Made by a program: the position numbers and the translations under genes
Origin: Pseudomonas saudimassiliensis
GTDB lineage: Bacteria > Pseudomonadota > Gammaproteobacteria > Pseudomonadales > Pseudomonadaceae
Direction: 5' to 3'
Length of the DNA stretch: 64,000 nucleotides
Assembly (NCBI RefSeq): GCF_000939975.1
Contig: NZ_LK391969.1
Coordinates: 962,693-1,026,692 of the forward strand
The notes under the pieces: model-generated
What the model was told of the DNA's origin: nothing
The model's database searches: none
Seen by the model: only the letters and a program-made list of their open reading frames with translations
In this document: piece after piece, positions 44,960 through 54,383 of the stretch
Position numbering within the stretch: the stretch's first letter is position 1
How the letters are laid out: each line of letters starts with the position of its first letter

Positions 44960-46000
44960 ATGCTATATCGCCCTCTCGGCACCAGCCCCCTGAAAGTCAG
45001 CGCCCTGTGTCTGGGCACCATGACCTGGGGCGAACAGAATACCCAGCGCGATGCCTTTGCCCAGATCGACCGGGCGCGGGACGCTGGCGTCAACTTCATT
45101 GACTGCGCCGAGATGTACCCGGTGCCGCCCCGCGGCGAGACCTACGGCGCTACCGAGACCATCGTCGGCAATTACCTGCGCGAGCGGGGCGAGCGCGACA
45201 ACTGGATTCTGGCCAGCAAGATCGCCGGCCCCAGCCGCGACATGCACCATATCCGCGGCGGCCTTACCCGCTTCAACCGCGAGCACATCCACGCCGCCCT
45301 GGAAGCCAGCCTGCAACGCCTGCAGACCGACTACCTGGATCTCTACCAACTGCACTGGCCCGATCGCAATACCAACTTCTTTGGCAAGCTGGGCTACCAG
45401 CACGACATGGAAGAGCAGATCACGCCGATCGAGGACACTCTGGAAGTACTGGACGCGTTGGTGCGCGCGGGCAAGGTCCGCCATATCGGCCTGTCGAACG
45501 AAACACCCTGGGGCGTCAGCCGCTTCCTGCAACTGGCCGAAGCCCGCGGCTGGCCGCGGATCGTATCGGTGCAGAACCCCTACAATCTGCTCAACCGCAG
45601 TTATGAAGTGGGCATGGCAGAGATGTCCATTCGTGAGCAGGTCGGCCTGCTGGCCTACTCTCCCCTGGCCTTCGGCACCCTGACCGGCAAGTACCTCAAC
45701 GGCCTGTGGCCGGAAAAGGCCCGCCTGACGCTGTTCAGCCGCTTCAGCCGCTACACCAACCCCCAGGCCCAGAAGGCCTGCGCCCGCTACGTACAGCTGG
45801 CCCGGGATCACGGCATAGACCCGGCCCAGATGGCGCTGGCCTTCGTCACCCGACAGCCCTTCGTGACCAGCAACATCATCGGCGCGACCAACATGGATCA
45901 GCTCAGCCGTAACCTCAGCAGCATCAACATGGGCCTTACCGACAAGATCCTGGAAAGCATCGAGGAGATTCACCGCTGCCAGCCGAACCCGGCACCCTGA
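44960..46000 (+). CDS. NADP(H)-dependent aldo-keto reductase, Tas-like
   Basis: 346-residue TIM-barrel oxidoreductase that reduces carbonyl compounds. ATG 44960 is supported by GGGAG 7 nt upstream. The catalytic tetrad is Asp48 and Tyr53 (NFIDCAEMYPVPPRGETYG), Lys87 (LASKIAG) and His132 (LYQLHWPDR). The residues DRNTNFFGKLGY in the following loop match the E. coli Tas subgroup. The physiological substrate is unknown. The promoter carries a palindromic operator, so expression may be inducible. Confidence 0.88.
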   Translation: MLYRPLGTSPLKVSALCLGTMTWGEQNTQRDAFAQIDRARDAGVNFIDCAEMYPVPPRGETYGATETIVGNYLRERGERDNWILASKIAGPSRDMHHIRGGLTRFNREHIHAALEASLQRLQTDYLDLYQLHWPDRNTNFFGKLGYQHDMEEQITPIEDTLEVLDALVRAGKVRHIGLSNETPWGVSRFLQLAEARGWPRIVSVQNPYNLLNRSYEVGMAEMSIREQVGLLAYSPLAFGTLTGKYLNGLWPEKARLTLFSRFSRYTNPQAQKACARYVQLARDHGIDPAQMALAFVTRQPFVTSNIIGATNMDQLSRNLSSINMGLTDKILESIEEIHRCQPNPAP

Positions 46001-46010
46001 CAGCACAACG

Positions 46011-46039
46011 CAGAAGGGCAGCCCACGGCTGCCCTTCTG
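46011..46039. terminator. Bidirectional hairpin between AKR gene and zapE
   Basis: Perfect 13-bp arms CAGAAGGGCAGCC and GGCTGCCCTTCTG around CAC, in the 59-nt gap between the two convergent genes. It is followed by a short T-rich stretch on the plus strand. Confidence 0.8.
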
Positions 46040-46059
46040 TTCCTTCCTCTGATTCCCGC

Positions 46060-47154
46060 TTACGGCTTGTGCGGCCGCGCCAGAAAGTCGTGGGACTGCA
46101 TTTCCAGCAACCGGCTGAGGGTGCGCTGGAATTCGAACTCCAGGCGCCCACCGGCATACAGATCCTTGAGCGGCACTTCGGCGGACACGATCAGCTTGAC
46201 GTTGCGGTCATAGAACTCGTCCACCAGGTTGATGAAGCGCCGCGCCATATCGTCCTTGGCCACATTCATCTGTTCCACGTTGGCGATCAGCACTGCCTGG
46301 AAGATCTTGCCCAGGGCGATATAGTCGTTCTGGCTGCGCGGCCCGTCACAGAGCTCACGGAACTCGAACCAGGCGACGTTCTCGTACATCCGCACGGCCT
46401 TGACGGTACGGTTCTCAATGGTCAGCTCGGCGCCATGCTGCACATGCTCAGGCTCCAGCACCAGACTGTCGAAACTGCGCTGCAGGCTGGCATCGGCCTC
46501 GGGCCCCAACGGCCAGTGGTAGAGGTCGGCCTGCTCCAGCGCGCGCAACCGGTAGTCCACGCCGTTATCGACATTGACCACCTCGGTGTGCTCCTTGAGC
46601 AACGCGATGGCGGGCAGGAAGCGGGCGCGTTGCAGGCCGTCCTTGTAGAGCCCGTCCGGCACTATGTTGGAGGTCGCGACCAGGATCACCCCGTGTTCGA
46701 ACAGCTCCTCCATGAGGGTGCCGAGGATCATCGCATCGGTAATATCGGTGACGAAGAATTCGTCGAAGCAGATGACCCGCGCCTCATGGGCGAACTTGCG
46801 GGCAATCAGCTTCAACGGGTTCTTCTCGCCCTTGAGCTCGCGCAGCTCCTGATGCACCCGCTGCATGAAGCGGTGGAAGTGGGTACGCATCTTGCGCTTG
46901 ATCGGCAGGGCGTCGAAGAAGGTGTCGACCAGGTAGGTCTTGCCCCGACCGACGCCACCCCAGAAATACAACCCCTTGACCGGCAGGCTGCGCTTGGGCC
47001 GAAACTTGCCGAACAGACCGACGCTGCGCGGCGGCCCCGCTTCGAGAATCTCGTCGTACAGGCGCTGCAGATGCCGAACGGCGTTTTCCTGGGCGGGGTC
47101 GTGAAAGAAGTCCGGACGCTTGAGGTCCGCCTGATAGCGTTCAAGAGGCGTCAT
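46060..47154 (-). CDS. zapE: Cell division protein ZapE (AFG1-like ATPase)
   Basis: Cytoplasmic AAA+ ATPase of 364 residues. In E. coli ZapE joins the Z-ring late in constriction and is needed under heat and low oxygen. Seen: MTPLERYQADLKRPDFFHD, Walker A GGVGRGKT (66-73), RFMQRVHQEL, the Walker B region VICFDEFFVTDITDAM, and RRFINLVDEFYDRNVKL. It is convergent with the AKR gene. Confidence 0.94.
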   Translation of the reverse strand: MTPLERYQADLKRPDFFHDPAQENAVRHLQRLYDEILEAGPPRSVGLFGKFRPKRSLPVKGLYFWGGVGRGKTYLVDTFFDALPIKRKMRTHFHRFMQRVHQELRELKGEKNPLKLIARKFAHEARVICFDEFFVTDITDAMILGTLMEELFEHGVILVATSNIVPDGLYKDGLQRARFLPAIALLKEHTEVVNVDNGVDYRLRALEQADLYHWPLGPEADASLQRSFDSLVLEPEHVQHGAELTIENRTVKAVRMYENVAWFEFRELCDGPRSQNDYIALGKIFQAVLIANVEQMNVAKDDMARRFINLVDEFYDRNVKLIVSAEVPLKDLYAGGRLEFEFQRTLSRLLEMQSHDFLARPHKP

Positions 47155-47220
47155 GCTGGGGTCCAGTAAAAACAGGGGGTCGGTACTCTACCCGCCACGC
47201 CGCCTCTTGGCAATCGCGCC

Positions 47221-47844
47221 TTAGCCCAGGGCCTGCTCCGCCGCGGCCTTCAGCTCCACCAGCTTGCCATGGAAGAAATGGCTGGTATCGGCAAAACGGA
47301 CCACCTCGACACCCTCCTGCCCGTCCAGGAGCTCGAAGACCGCCGCCGGGGCGACGACCTCGTCGGCCTCCCCCATCAATACCGTGGTCGGCCCCGGCAG
47401 CGGCAGCAGCTCGGCAAAGGGCATGCGCTCAACCGACGGCGCCACCAGCAGTAACCGCTGCGGCCAGTTGGCCTGCTCCCGGGCTGCCGCGGCAGCCACA
47501 TAGCCCCCGAAGGAGAACCCCATGAGCCACAGCTGCTGACCGCTGAACTCCTGCGCAGCCCAGGCGATCACCGCCTTGCAGTCCTCAGTCTCACCGATGC
47601 CGTCAGCATGCTCGCCAGCGCTGTCGCCCACGCCGCGAAAATTGAAGCGCACCGTGCTGGCCCCCAGGTCCCGCGCGGCGCGCATCAGGGTGGACACCAC
47701 CTTGTTGTGCATGGTCCCGCCGTGCAGCGGATGGGGGTGGCAGATGACCGCCACCGCTCGTGATGACTCAGCCCGGGTGACCAGCAGCTCCAGCGTACCG
47801 GCTGGCCCATCGATCGATAATTTCTCTTCAGTATTGCGCTTCAT
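47221..47844 (-). CDS. Alpha/beta hydrolase (COG2945-like)
   Basis: 207 residues from ATG 47844, with GGAGA 6 nt upstream. Seen: the oxyanion-type motif CHPHPLHGGTMHNKVV (35-50), RFNFRGVGDSAG, nucleophile elbow GFSFGG (Ser111), a late acid in MGEADEVV and a late histidine in DTSHFFHG, so the triad is complete. Related proteins are small cytoplasmic hydrolases with no settled substrate. A longer frame to 47940 lacks similarity. It is downstream of no operon partner; zapE follows 66 nt later on the same strand. Confidence 0.85.
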   Translation of the reverse strand: MKRNTEEKLSIDGPAGTLELLVTRAESSRAVAVICHPHPLHGGTMHNKVVSTLMRAARDLGASTVRFNFRGVGDSAGEHADGIGETEDCKAVIAWAAQEFSGQQLWLMGFSFGGYVAAAAAREQANWPQRLLLVAPSVERMPFAELLPLPGPTTVLMGEADEVVAPAAVFELLDGQEGVEVVRFADTSHFFHGKLVELKAAAEQALG

Positions 47845-48012
47845 TCGAATTCTCCGTGACCACTGTATTCGCACCCGCGTCGCATAACCTACACTACAGC
47901 TGATGGCTAAGGTCTTGTTGACCCTAGCCTTGTTTGCCAAATGCCGTTACCGTAGCAGCAGACCCAAGCAGCGCGTTGGCGCCGCACGTTTCAGTTCAAT
48001 GAGGGACCCAAG

Positions 48013-48465
48013 GTGGAAACAAGCGAAAACCTGTGGATTGCAATAGTTATCGCCCTGGCTGTGGGCTTCATCGCGGGCATCATTGTAGCCCGTCTGGCCC
48101 CGCGAATCAGCGGCCGACCGTCCTCAGGGACCCAAGCCCAACTGGAAAGCCTGCAGCTGCGCTTTGAAGAGTACCAGCAGGAAGTCGCCAGCCATTTCAA
48201 CACCACTGCCAGCCTGGTTTCCCGGCTTAACCGCAGCTATCAGGATATCCAGGAGCACCTGGGCCAGGCCGCGGTGGAACTGGCGCCCGACGACATGACC
48301 CGGCAACGCCTGCTGGCGGCGCTGGAGCAGGATAGCGACCCGGTCTCCTCCCGCGAGCGCATCGAGCCGGTATTCGACACCCTCGAGCCGCCCCGCGACT
48401 ACGCCACCAAATCGGACGAAGGCCCCGGCATGCTTTCCGAAGAATTCGGTGTGAAACGCAGATAA
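48013..48465 (+). CDS. DUF1043 membrane protein, YhcB/ZapG-like
   Basis: 150 residues from GTG 48013, with AGGGA 6 nt upstream. One N-terminal transmembrane helix (LWIAIVIALAVGFIAGIIV) is followed by a cytoplasmic coiled coil (QLESLQLRFEEYQQEVASHF) and NTTASLVSRLNRSYQDI, the DUF1043 signature. YhcB/ZapG in enterobacteria links division with envelope growth. The same role here is inference. It sits 48 nt upstream of the Mla-like operon. Confidence 0.88.
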   Translation: METSENLWIAIVIALAVGFIAGIIVARLAPRISGRPSSGTQAQLESLQLRFEEYQQEVASHFNTTASLVSRLNRSYQDIQEHLGQAAVELAPDDMTRQRLLAALEQDSDPVSSRERIEPVFDTLEPPRDYATKSDEGPGMLSEEFGVKRR

Positions 48466-48513
48466 TAATACCGGTCGCCCCGGCCAGACCGGCGGCGCCA
48501 AACGGACTCCTTC

Positions 48514-49644
48514 ATGCCTGACGCAGAAAACCGCTTTGTGGTTAGATCCGGGGACAACCCGGACCTCCTGGTCATCCAGGGCGACTGGATCCTGGAGCAC
48601 TACACCGAGCTGCGCCAACTGGTAGGCCAGCTGCGCAAGGAAGGCGAAACCCGGGAGCCCGACCTCAGTCAGCTCGGTCGCCTGGACACCGCCGGCGGCC
48701 AGTTGCTTACTGAACTGCTCGGCAGCGAGCGCATCCAATCCCTGACCGACGAAGGTGGCGGCCTGCCGGAAGAGCGGCGGATCCTGCTGCGGCGGATCGC
48801 GGATAGCCTGCAGGGCAAGAATGAGCGCCCGCCGAGCCACGGTGCGCTGTTTGAGCTGCTGGGCAATATCGGCAAAGGCACCCTCAGTTTCTATAGCCAT
48901 GTAGTCCACCTGCTGGGCTTCATCGGCCTGACGCTGGCTGGCCTGGTGAGCAGCCTGGTGCGCCCCGGCACCTGGCGGGTGACCTCGGTGGTCGCGCAGA
49001 TCGAACAGATTGCGCTCAATGCCGTTGGCATTGTTGCCCTGCTCACCTTCATGGTCGGGGCAGTCATCGCCTTCCTTGGCGCCACGGTGCTGGCGGACTT
49101 TGGCGCCACCATCTACACCGTCGACCTGATCGCCTTCTCCTTCCTGCGGGAATTCGCCGTGCTGCTGACGGCCATCCTCATGGCCGGACGCACCGCCAGC
49201 GCCTTCACCGCGCAGATCGGTTCGATGAAGGCCAATGAGGAGATTGACGCGATCCGCACCCTCGGGCTGAACCCGCTGCAGATCCTGGTCATCCCGCGCG
49301 TCATCGCGATGATGATCTCGCTGCCAATCCTGACCTTCATCGGCATGCTGTCGGGGCTGCTCGGGGGCGCGGTGGTCTGCTCCCTGGCGCTGGATATTTC
49401 GCCGACCATGTTCCTCAGCATCCTGCAGCAGAACGTGGCGGTGCAGCACTTCTATCTAGGCATGGCCAAGGCCCCGCTGTTCGCCTTCCTGATCGCTATC
49501 ATTGGCTGCATGGAAGGCTTCAAGGTCAGCGGCAGTGCCGAGTCGGTCGGTGAGCACACCACCTCCAGCGTGGTGCAGTCGATCTTCGTGGTCATTCTCA
49601 TGGACGCCCTGGCGGCGCTGTTCTTCATGGAGATGGACTGGTGA
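48514..49644 (+). CDS. STAS-MlaE family ABC transporter permease
   Basis: 376 residues. The first 115 or so look like a STAS domain (LLVIQGDWILEHYTELRQLV, LSQLGRLDTAGGQLLTELL). The rest is an MlaE-type permease with about 5-6 transmembrane helices (EFAVLLTAILMAGRTASAFTAQ, and the coupling segment MKANEEIDAIRTLGLNPLQ). Classic MlaB is a separate STAS protein; here it is fused to the permease. It probably moves phospholipid between the membranes with the three genes that follow. The stop overlaps the ATPase start (GTGA). Confidence 0.88.
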   Translation: MPDAENRFVVRSGDNPDLLVIQGDWILEHYTELRQLVGQLRKEGETREPDLSQLGRLDTAGGQLLTELLGSERIQSLTDEGGGLPEERRILLRRIADSLQGKNERPPSHGALFELLGNIGKGTLSFYSHVVHLLGFIGLTLAGLVSSLVRPGTWRVTSVVAQIEQIALNAVGIVALLTFMVGAVIAFLGATVLADFGATIYTVDLIAFSFLREFAVLLTAILMAGRTASAFTAQIGSMKANEEIDAIRTLGLNPLQILVIPRVIAMMISLPILTFIGMLSGLLGGAVVCSLALDISPTMFLSILQQNVAVQHFYLGMAKAPLFAFLIAIIGCMEGFKVSGSAESVGEHTTSSVVQSIFVVILMDALAALFFMEMDW

Positions 49645-50453
49645 CCGAGACGCAAAAGCCCCTGGTGGAAATACGCGGCCTGGTCAATCGCTTCGGCTCC
49701 CAGACCGTGCATGACGACCTCGACCTGGATATCCATCCGGGCGAGATTCTCGGTGTGGTGGGCGGCTCGGGGACCGGCAAGTCGGTGCTGCTGCGCTCCA
49801 TTGTCGGCCTGCGCCGGCCCAACGCAGGCAGCGTGCAGGTATTTGGCGAAGACCTCCAGCAGCTGGATGAACAACAGCGCTCCCTGATCGAACGCCGCTT
49901 TGGCGTGTTGTTTCAGAAAGGGGCGCTGTTTTCCTCGCTGACAGTGACCGAAAACGTCGCCCTGCCGCTGATCGAGCATGCCGGGCTCAGCCGGGACGAT
50001 GCCGAGCACCTGGCCTGCATGAAGCTGGCCCTGGCCGGGCTGCCGCCGGGCGCCGGCGACAAGTTTCCTTCCGAGCTGTCCGGCGGCATGGTCAAGCGCG
50101 CCGCTCTGGCCCGCGCCCTGGCACTGGACCCCGACATCCTGTTTCTCGACGAACCCACCGCCGGGCTCGACCCGATCGGTGCCGCCGCCTTCGATCAACT
50201 GATCCTCACCCTGCGCGATGCCCTCGGGCTGAGCGTGTTCCTGGTCACCCATGACCTGGATACCCTGTACGCCATCTGCGACCGGGTGGCTGTCCTGGCG
50301 GACAAGCGCGTCCTGGTGGCCGACACCCTGGAGCGCGTTGCCGCCACCGATAACGAATGGATCCAGGACTACTTTCACGGCCCCCGCGGGCGCGCCGCTA
50401 CCGCGGCCGCCGCCAGCCAATCCCAGTCTCACAGCCATCAGCCGGAGCTCTAA
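49641..50453 (+). CDS. ABC transporter ATP-binding protein, MlaF-like
   Basis: 270 residues from GTG 49641. Seen: Walker A GGSGTGKS (41-48), Q-loop FGVLFQKGALFSSLTV, signature LSGGMVKRAALARALA, Walker B ILFLDEPTAGLDP, and the switch histidine in VTHD. The FGVLFQKGALF block is typical of Mla/MCE transporter ATPases. The C-terminus is extended by a His/Ser/Gln-rich tail (SQSQSHSHQ) of unknown role. It overlaps both neighbours. Confidence 0.92.
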   Translation: MTETQKPLVEIRGLVNRFGSQTVHDDLDLDIHPGEILGVVGGSGTGKSVLLRSIVGLRRPNAGSVQVFGEDLQQLDEQQRSLIERRFGVLFQKGALFSSLTVTENVALPLIEHAGLSRDDAEHLACMKLALAGLPPGAGDKFPSELSGGMVKRAALARALALDPDILFLDEPTAGLDPIGAAAFDQLILTLRDALGLSVFLVTHDLDTLYAICDRVAVLADKRVLVADTLERVAATDNEWIQDYFHGPRGRAATAAAASQSQSHSHQPEL

Positions 50454-51370
50454 TGGAAACGCGTGCTCACCACGTCATGATCGGACTGTTCACCCTGCTT
50501 GCGGGCGCCGGTGCGATCTTCTTCGCCATCTGGATCAGCAATGCCAGCACCAGCAAGGACTACCGGTACTACACGGTGGTTTTCCGTGAAACGGTCACCG
50601 GTCTGTCCCGCGGCAGCGCCGTGCAGTACAGCGGCATCCCGGTAGGCGATATCAGCGAGCTGACCCTGGACCCGAACGACCCGGGTCGGGTATTGGCGCG
50701 GGTGCGCCTGAGCGATACCGCGCCGGTCACCCAGGACACCAAGGCCAGGCTGACCTTTACCGGCATTACCGGTAACTCTGTGATCGAGCTGGTGCCGGGC
50801 GACCCCAAGAGCCCGCCCCTGGAAAGCATCGACGGCGAGGCGCCGCTCATCCACGCCGTGCCCTCCCCGCTCTCGAGCCTGCTGGCCAACGGCGAAGACC
50901 TGATGACCAACATCAATCAACTGGTGATCAACGCCCGCAAGCTGCTCTCCGATGAGAATGCCGACCGCATCGCCAGCACCCTGGAGTCCATCGAAACCGC
51001 GGCTGGCAGCCTGTCCAGCCAGGGCGATGACGTGAAGGCGCTGGTCAACGAACTGACCCTGGCCAGCCAGCAGGCCACCGAGCTGATGGGCAGCATCAAC
51101 ACCCTGGTCAATGACCAGGGCAGCCAGACGCTGGAGAGTGCCGAGGAAACCTTCGCCTCCATCGCCCGCGCCAGCGAAACCCTGGAAAACATGCTGACGG
51201 ACAACGCCGAAGCCTTCACCAGCGGCATCCAAGGCCTCGGTCAGCTGGAACCGGCCATCAGCGAACTGCGCGGCAGCCTCAATGGGCTGCGCTCGATCAC
51301 CCGCCGCCTGGAAGACAACCCCGCACGCTTCCTGCTGGGCCGTGACACCTTCGAGGAATATCAGCCATGA
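50453..51370 (+). CDS. MCE-domain (MlaD-like) lipid-binding protein
   Basis: 305 residues from ATG 50453, which overlaps the preceding stop (TAATG). An N-terminal transmembrane helix (IGLFTLLAGAGAIFFAIWI) is followed by an MCE domain (GLSRGSAVQYSGIPVGDISEL, TGITGNSVIELVPG). A long helical region (residues about 150-270) then ends in FLLGRDTFEEY. It is longer than MlaD (about 180) and shorter than PqiB, resembling single-MCE proteins with a coiled-coil tail. It likely forms the periplasmic lipid channel of this transporter. Confidence 0.9.
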   Translation: METRAHHVMIGLFTLLAGAGAIFFAIWISNASTSKDYRYYTVVFRETVTGLSRGSAVQYSGIPVGDISELTLDPNDPGRVLARVRLSDTAPVTQDTKARLTFTGITGNSVIELVPGDPKSPPLESIDGEAPLIHAVPSPLSSLLANGEDLMTNINQLVINARKLLSDENADRIASTLESIETAAGSLSSQGDDVKALVNELTLASQQATELMGSINTLVNDQGSQTLESAEETFASIARASETLENMLTDNAEAFTSGIQGLGQLEPAISELRGSLNGLRSITRRLEDNPARFLLGRDTFEEYQP

Positions 51371-51999
51371 TCCGCCCCCTCACATCCGCTGCACTGCTCA
51401 CCGCCTTGCTGGGCCTGGGTGCCTGCACGATATTGCCGGAATCGGAAGCCCTCAGCGTCTACCAGTTCCCGACGCCGCCACCGGCCTCTGCACGCGTCGA
51501 CCAGCGCGCGCCCCTGTCCTTGCGGGTCAACACCCCGCAGGCGGGCTATGCCTTCAGTGGGCCGCGCATCATCGTCGTCACCGCCGATGACCGGGTGCAG
51601 AGCTACAAGGGCGTACGCTGGAGCGATCCCAGCCCGCAGCTCCTGCGTGAGTACCTGGCGGTGTCGCTGCAGCGCTCCGGCGCCCTGAGCAGCGTAACCA
51701 CCGACGAGCATGCGCTGCATGCGGACGTCCACCTGGACACCAACCTGCGCCGCTTCAATCTCGATCTCGATGGCACCTCCCGAGTCGTTATCGAGCTGGA
51801 TGCCCGACTGGTCAATCCGGAAAGCCGGCGCATCTACCTGAGTCGCCATTTCCAGGTGGAACAGCCGGTGGACAACACCCAGATCGACGGCGTGGTGGCC
51901 GCCTATGGCCAGGCCAGCGAAGCGCTCGCCAGGGAATTGGTAGCATGGACCGCCCAACAGGTGGCGGTCATCCCCCAGGAACTGGCGGTGCCGGAGTAA
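51367..51999 (+). CDS. ABC-type transport auxiliary lipoprotein (PqiC-like)
   Basis: 210-residue lipoprotein with lipobox LGLGAC (Cys20). The sequence QSYKGVRWSDPSPQLLREYLAVSLQRSG is characteristic of the PqiC/ABC_trans_aux family, outer-membrane partners of MCE systems. It is the last gene of the four-gene operon and its start overlaps the MCE gene by 4 nt. It takes the place that MlaC or MlaA has in other Mla pathways. Confidence 0.9.
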   Translation: MIRPLTSAALLTALLGLGACTILPESEALSVYQFPTPPPASARVDQRAPLSLRVNTPQAGYAFSGPRIIVVTADDRVQSYKGVRWSDPSPQLLREYLAVSLQRSGALSSVTTDEHALHADVHLDTNLRRFNLDLDGTSRVVIELDARLVNPESRRIYLSRHFQVEQPVDNTQIDGVVAAYGQASEALARELVAWTAQQVAVIPQELAVPE

Positions 52000-52008
52000 C
52001 CGCCCCGG

Positions 52009-52914
52009 TTACAGGACCAGCAGCAGGAGCGCCGGCAGCACCAGCATCGCCAATAGCGTCTGTAGGGTGATACTGCCGGCCATCAGATGGGCATCGCCAC
52101 CGTACTGGCGCGCCAGCACATAGGCGGTGGGCGCGCAGGGCAGCGCGAAGAACAGGATCAGGATGACGCTCTCCATCGGTGGCAGCCCCAGCAGGCTGAC
52201 CACCAGCCAGGCCGCCGCGGGCATCAGCACCAGCCGCACCAGGCTACTGCCCAGCAGCGCCGGCGTTTCACCGCGCAGCCCCTGGGGCTGCAAGGCAGCG
52301 CCTACACAGAGCAAGCCCAGGGGCAGACTGGACGCCGCCACCAGCGCCAGCAGATTGTCCACCCCACCGCCCAACCGCAGGCCCGACAGATTGGCCAGCA
52401 CACCCAACAGGCAGGAAAGAATCAGCGGGTTCTTCAGCAGGATGAGCAGCTGGGCGCGCCGGGTAACCTGGCCACCCGCGGTCAATGCATGCACCGACAG
52501 GATATTGACCGCTGGCACGGTGATCGCCAGCAGCAGCGCCATCAACGTCAGCCCCTCACTGCCAAACAGCGCACCCACGGTGGCGAGGCCAATATAGGTA
52601 TTGAAACGCAGGGTACTCTGCACGAACACCCCGAACCGCGCCGCCGGCCAACCGCGCTGCCAACGCACCAGCAGCAGGCCAAGCCAGGCGCCACCTAGCA
52701 TTATGGCGACGCACAGCGCTACCGGTGCCAGCGCCGGGTTGTTCAAGGGCGCAGTCGCCAGGCTGCTGAACAGCAGCGCCGGAAACAGCACGAAGTAGTT
52801 CAGCCGCTCGGCCCCGGGCCAGAACTCCCGGCTGGGAAAGCCCATTCTGCGCATGACATAACCACCCAGGATCAGGGCAAACAGCGGCCAGAGGGAGGCA
52901 AGTAATTGAGTCAT
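52009..52914 (-). CDS. AEC (auxin efflux carrier-like) family transporter
   Basis: About 301 residues from ATG 52914 ([20 protein letters not shown]); an upstream ATG 52932 adds six residues, and neither has a good ribosome binding site. About 9-10 hydrophobic segments in two halves carry the family motifs [16 protein letters not shown] and [18 protein letters not shown]. Bacterial members export malate, malonate or amino acids; the substrate here is unknown. It is convergent with the Mla-like operon, with a 9-nt gap. Confidence 0.85.
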   Translation of the reverse strand: MTQLLASLWPLFALILGGYVMRRMGFPSREFWPGAERLNYFVLFPALLFSSLATAPLNNPALAPVALCVAIMLGGAWLGLLLVRWQRGWPAARFGVFVQSTLRFNTYIGLATVGALFGSEGLTLMALLLAITVPAVNILSVHALTAGGQVTRRAQLLILLKNPLILSCLLGVLANLSGLRLGGGVDNLLALVAASSLPLGLLCVGAALQPQGLRGETPALLGSSLVRLVLMPAAAWLVVSLLGLPPMESVILILFFALPCAPTAYVLARQYGGDAHLMAGSITLQTLLAMLVLPALLLLVL

Positions 52915-53276
52915 GCGCAGCGACATCCACATCGAAAAGGCAGGCAGGTTACCCGACGCGCGTCCGCCCGGCCAGCCCGCCGGGACGCGCCCCAGGCCTT
53001 GCTCGCCCGCTGACCGGTGCCCCGTTAAGCCGCATAACCGCCCGACAGCAGACCACGGCCCTCGGCCCGACCTTGATCTTGGCTGCGTTCATCTCTACAT
53101 TCCAACTACTTGAAAGATTCCGCTGCGGGCTCGCTGGAGATTATCCGTCGGGGCCCGCCCGTTACGGCAACCAGCCCCTCCCCTGCCGATGGGACGCAAA
53201 CACAGCGCGCCGTAGCGGCCAGAAAACACATCCAGGCTGTCTGCATGACAGGCGGCCAATTGCCGAGGTAGTGCCC
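52915..53276. other. Intergenic region between AEC transporter and LLM oxidoreductase
   Basis: 362 nt separating divergent genes. One candidate plus-strand promoter is annotated separately (53073-53101). The rest (52933-53072 and 53102-53276) shows no gene, repeat or clear operator that I can support. Confidence 0.4.
53073..53101 (+). promoter_or_regulatory. Candidate promoter for LLM oxidoreductase gene
   Basis: -35 TTGATC (53073-53078), 17-nt spacer, -10 TACATT (53096-53101). The resulting leader would be about 170 nt. The match is moderate and it is the only candidate in the gap. Confidence 0.35.
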
Positions 53277-54272
53277 ATGATCCCATTGTCCATCCTAGAA
53301 CTGGGGCGCGTACGCCAGGGTTCCGACGCACGTACCGCACTCAATGAGGCCCGCACCCTGGCGCAGCACGCAGAACAGGCAGGCTATCGCCGGATCTGGG
53401 TGGCAGAGCATCACAACATGCCGGGCGTCACCACCGCAGCCACCTCCATCGTTATTGCCCACCTGGCCGCGGGCACCAGCCTCATTCGCGTCGGCGCCGG
53501 GGGCATCATGCTGCCCAACCACGCGCCTTACGTGATCGCCGAACAGTTCGGCACACTGGAAACCCTGTTTCCCGGCCGCATCGATCTCGGTCTCGGCCGC
53601 GCCCCGGGCACCGACCAGATGACCCTGCGCGCGCTGCGCCGGGACCCGGCCGCGGCGGATAACTTTCCCCAAGACGTACTCGAGCTGCAGGCATTCCTGG
53701 GCCCCAAAGGCTCGGGGCAACGGATCGAGGCCGTGCCTGGCGCCGGGACCGAAGTCCCCCTGTGGATTCTCGGCTCCAGCCTGTTCGGCGCCCAATTGGC
53801 CGCCGCGCTGGGGCTGCCCTACGGCTTTGCCTCGCACTTTGCGCCCCAGGCATTGCACCAGGCGCTCAATGTCTACCGCACCAACTTCAAGCCCTCCCCG
53901 CAGCAGGACAAGCCGTACGCACTGGTGGGAGTGAACGTGATTGCCGCCGAGACCGACGAGGAGGCGCGCTATCTGGCGACGTCGCAGCAGATGTCCTTTG
54001 CCGATCTGTTCCGCGGCGCTCGCAGCCTGATGCAGCCGCCGATCGAGGACATCGAGACCTACTGGTCACCCCAGGAAAAAGCCCAGGCCGGACAGATGCT
54101 CAGCTGCAGCGTCGTCGGCGGCCCCGAGACGGTACGCCGCGGCCTGCTCAAACTGATCGAGGACACCGCTGCAGACGAGTTGATGATCGTCTCGGATATC
54201 TTTGATCCGGCTAAGCGCCTGCGCTCCTTCGAGCTGATCGCCCAGGCCATGAGGGCGGAGCAGGTGGGTTAA
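53277..54272 (+). CDS. LLM-class flavin-dependent oxidoreductase
   Basis: 331 residues from ATG 53277, with GAGGT 7 nt upstream. Luciferase-like TIM-barrel family (bacterial luciferase / YhbW-type, F420-independent in this lineage). Seen: [54 protein letters not shown], and [13 protein letters not shown]. These are typical of the MsnO8/YhbW subgroup, often of unknown substrate. A longer frame from 53073 is unsupported. It is a single gene between the AEC transporter and the cyclic-di-GMP protein. Confidence 0.88.
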   Translation: MIPLSILELGRVRQGSDARTALNEARTLAQHAEQAGYRRIWVAEHHNMPGVTTAATSIVIAHLAAGTSLIRVGAGGIMLPNHAPYVIAEQFGTLETLFPGRIDLGLGRAPGTDQMTLRALRRDPAAADNFPQDVLELQAFLGPKGSGQRIEAVPGAGTEVPLWILGSSLFGAQLAAALGLPYGFASHFAPQALHQALNVYRTNFKPSPQQDKPYALVGVNVIAAETDEEARYLATSQQMSFADLFRGARSLMQPPIEDIETYWSPQEKAQAGQMLSCSVVGGPETVRRGLLKLIEDTAADELMIVSDIFDPAKRLRSFELIAQAMRAEQVG

Positions 54273-54383
54273 GCCATTGAGAACCGCTATTAAGGGCGGG
54301 CTTTGGTGGTGCCTGGAAGCGGATGTCTCCCAAGATCCCGATAATGGGACCGGCGCTTGGTAGGCTGCCGAACCGCAGGGCAC

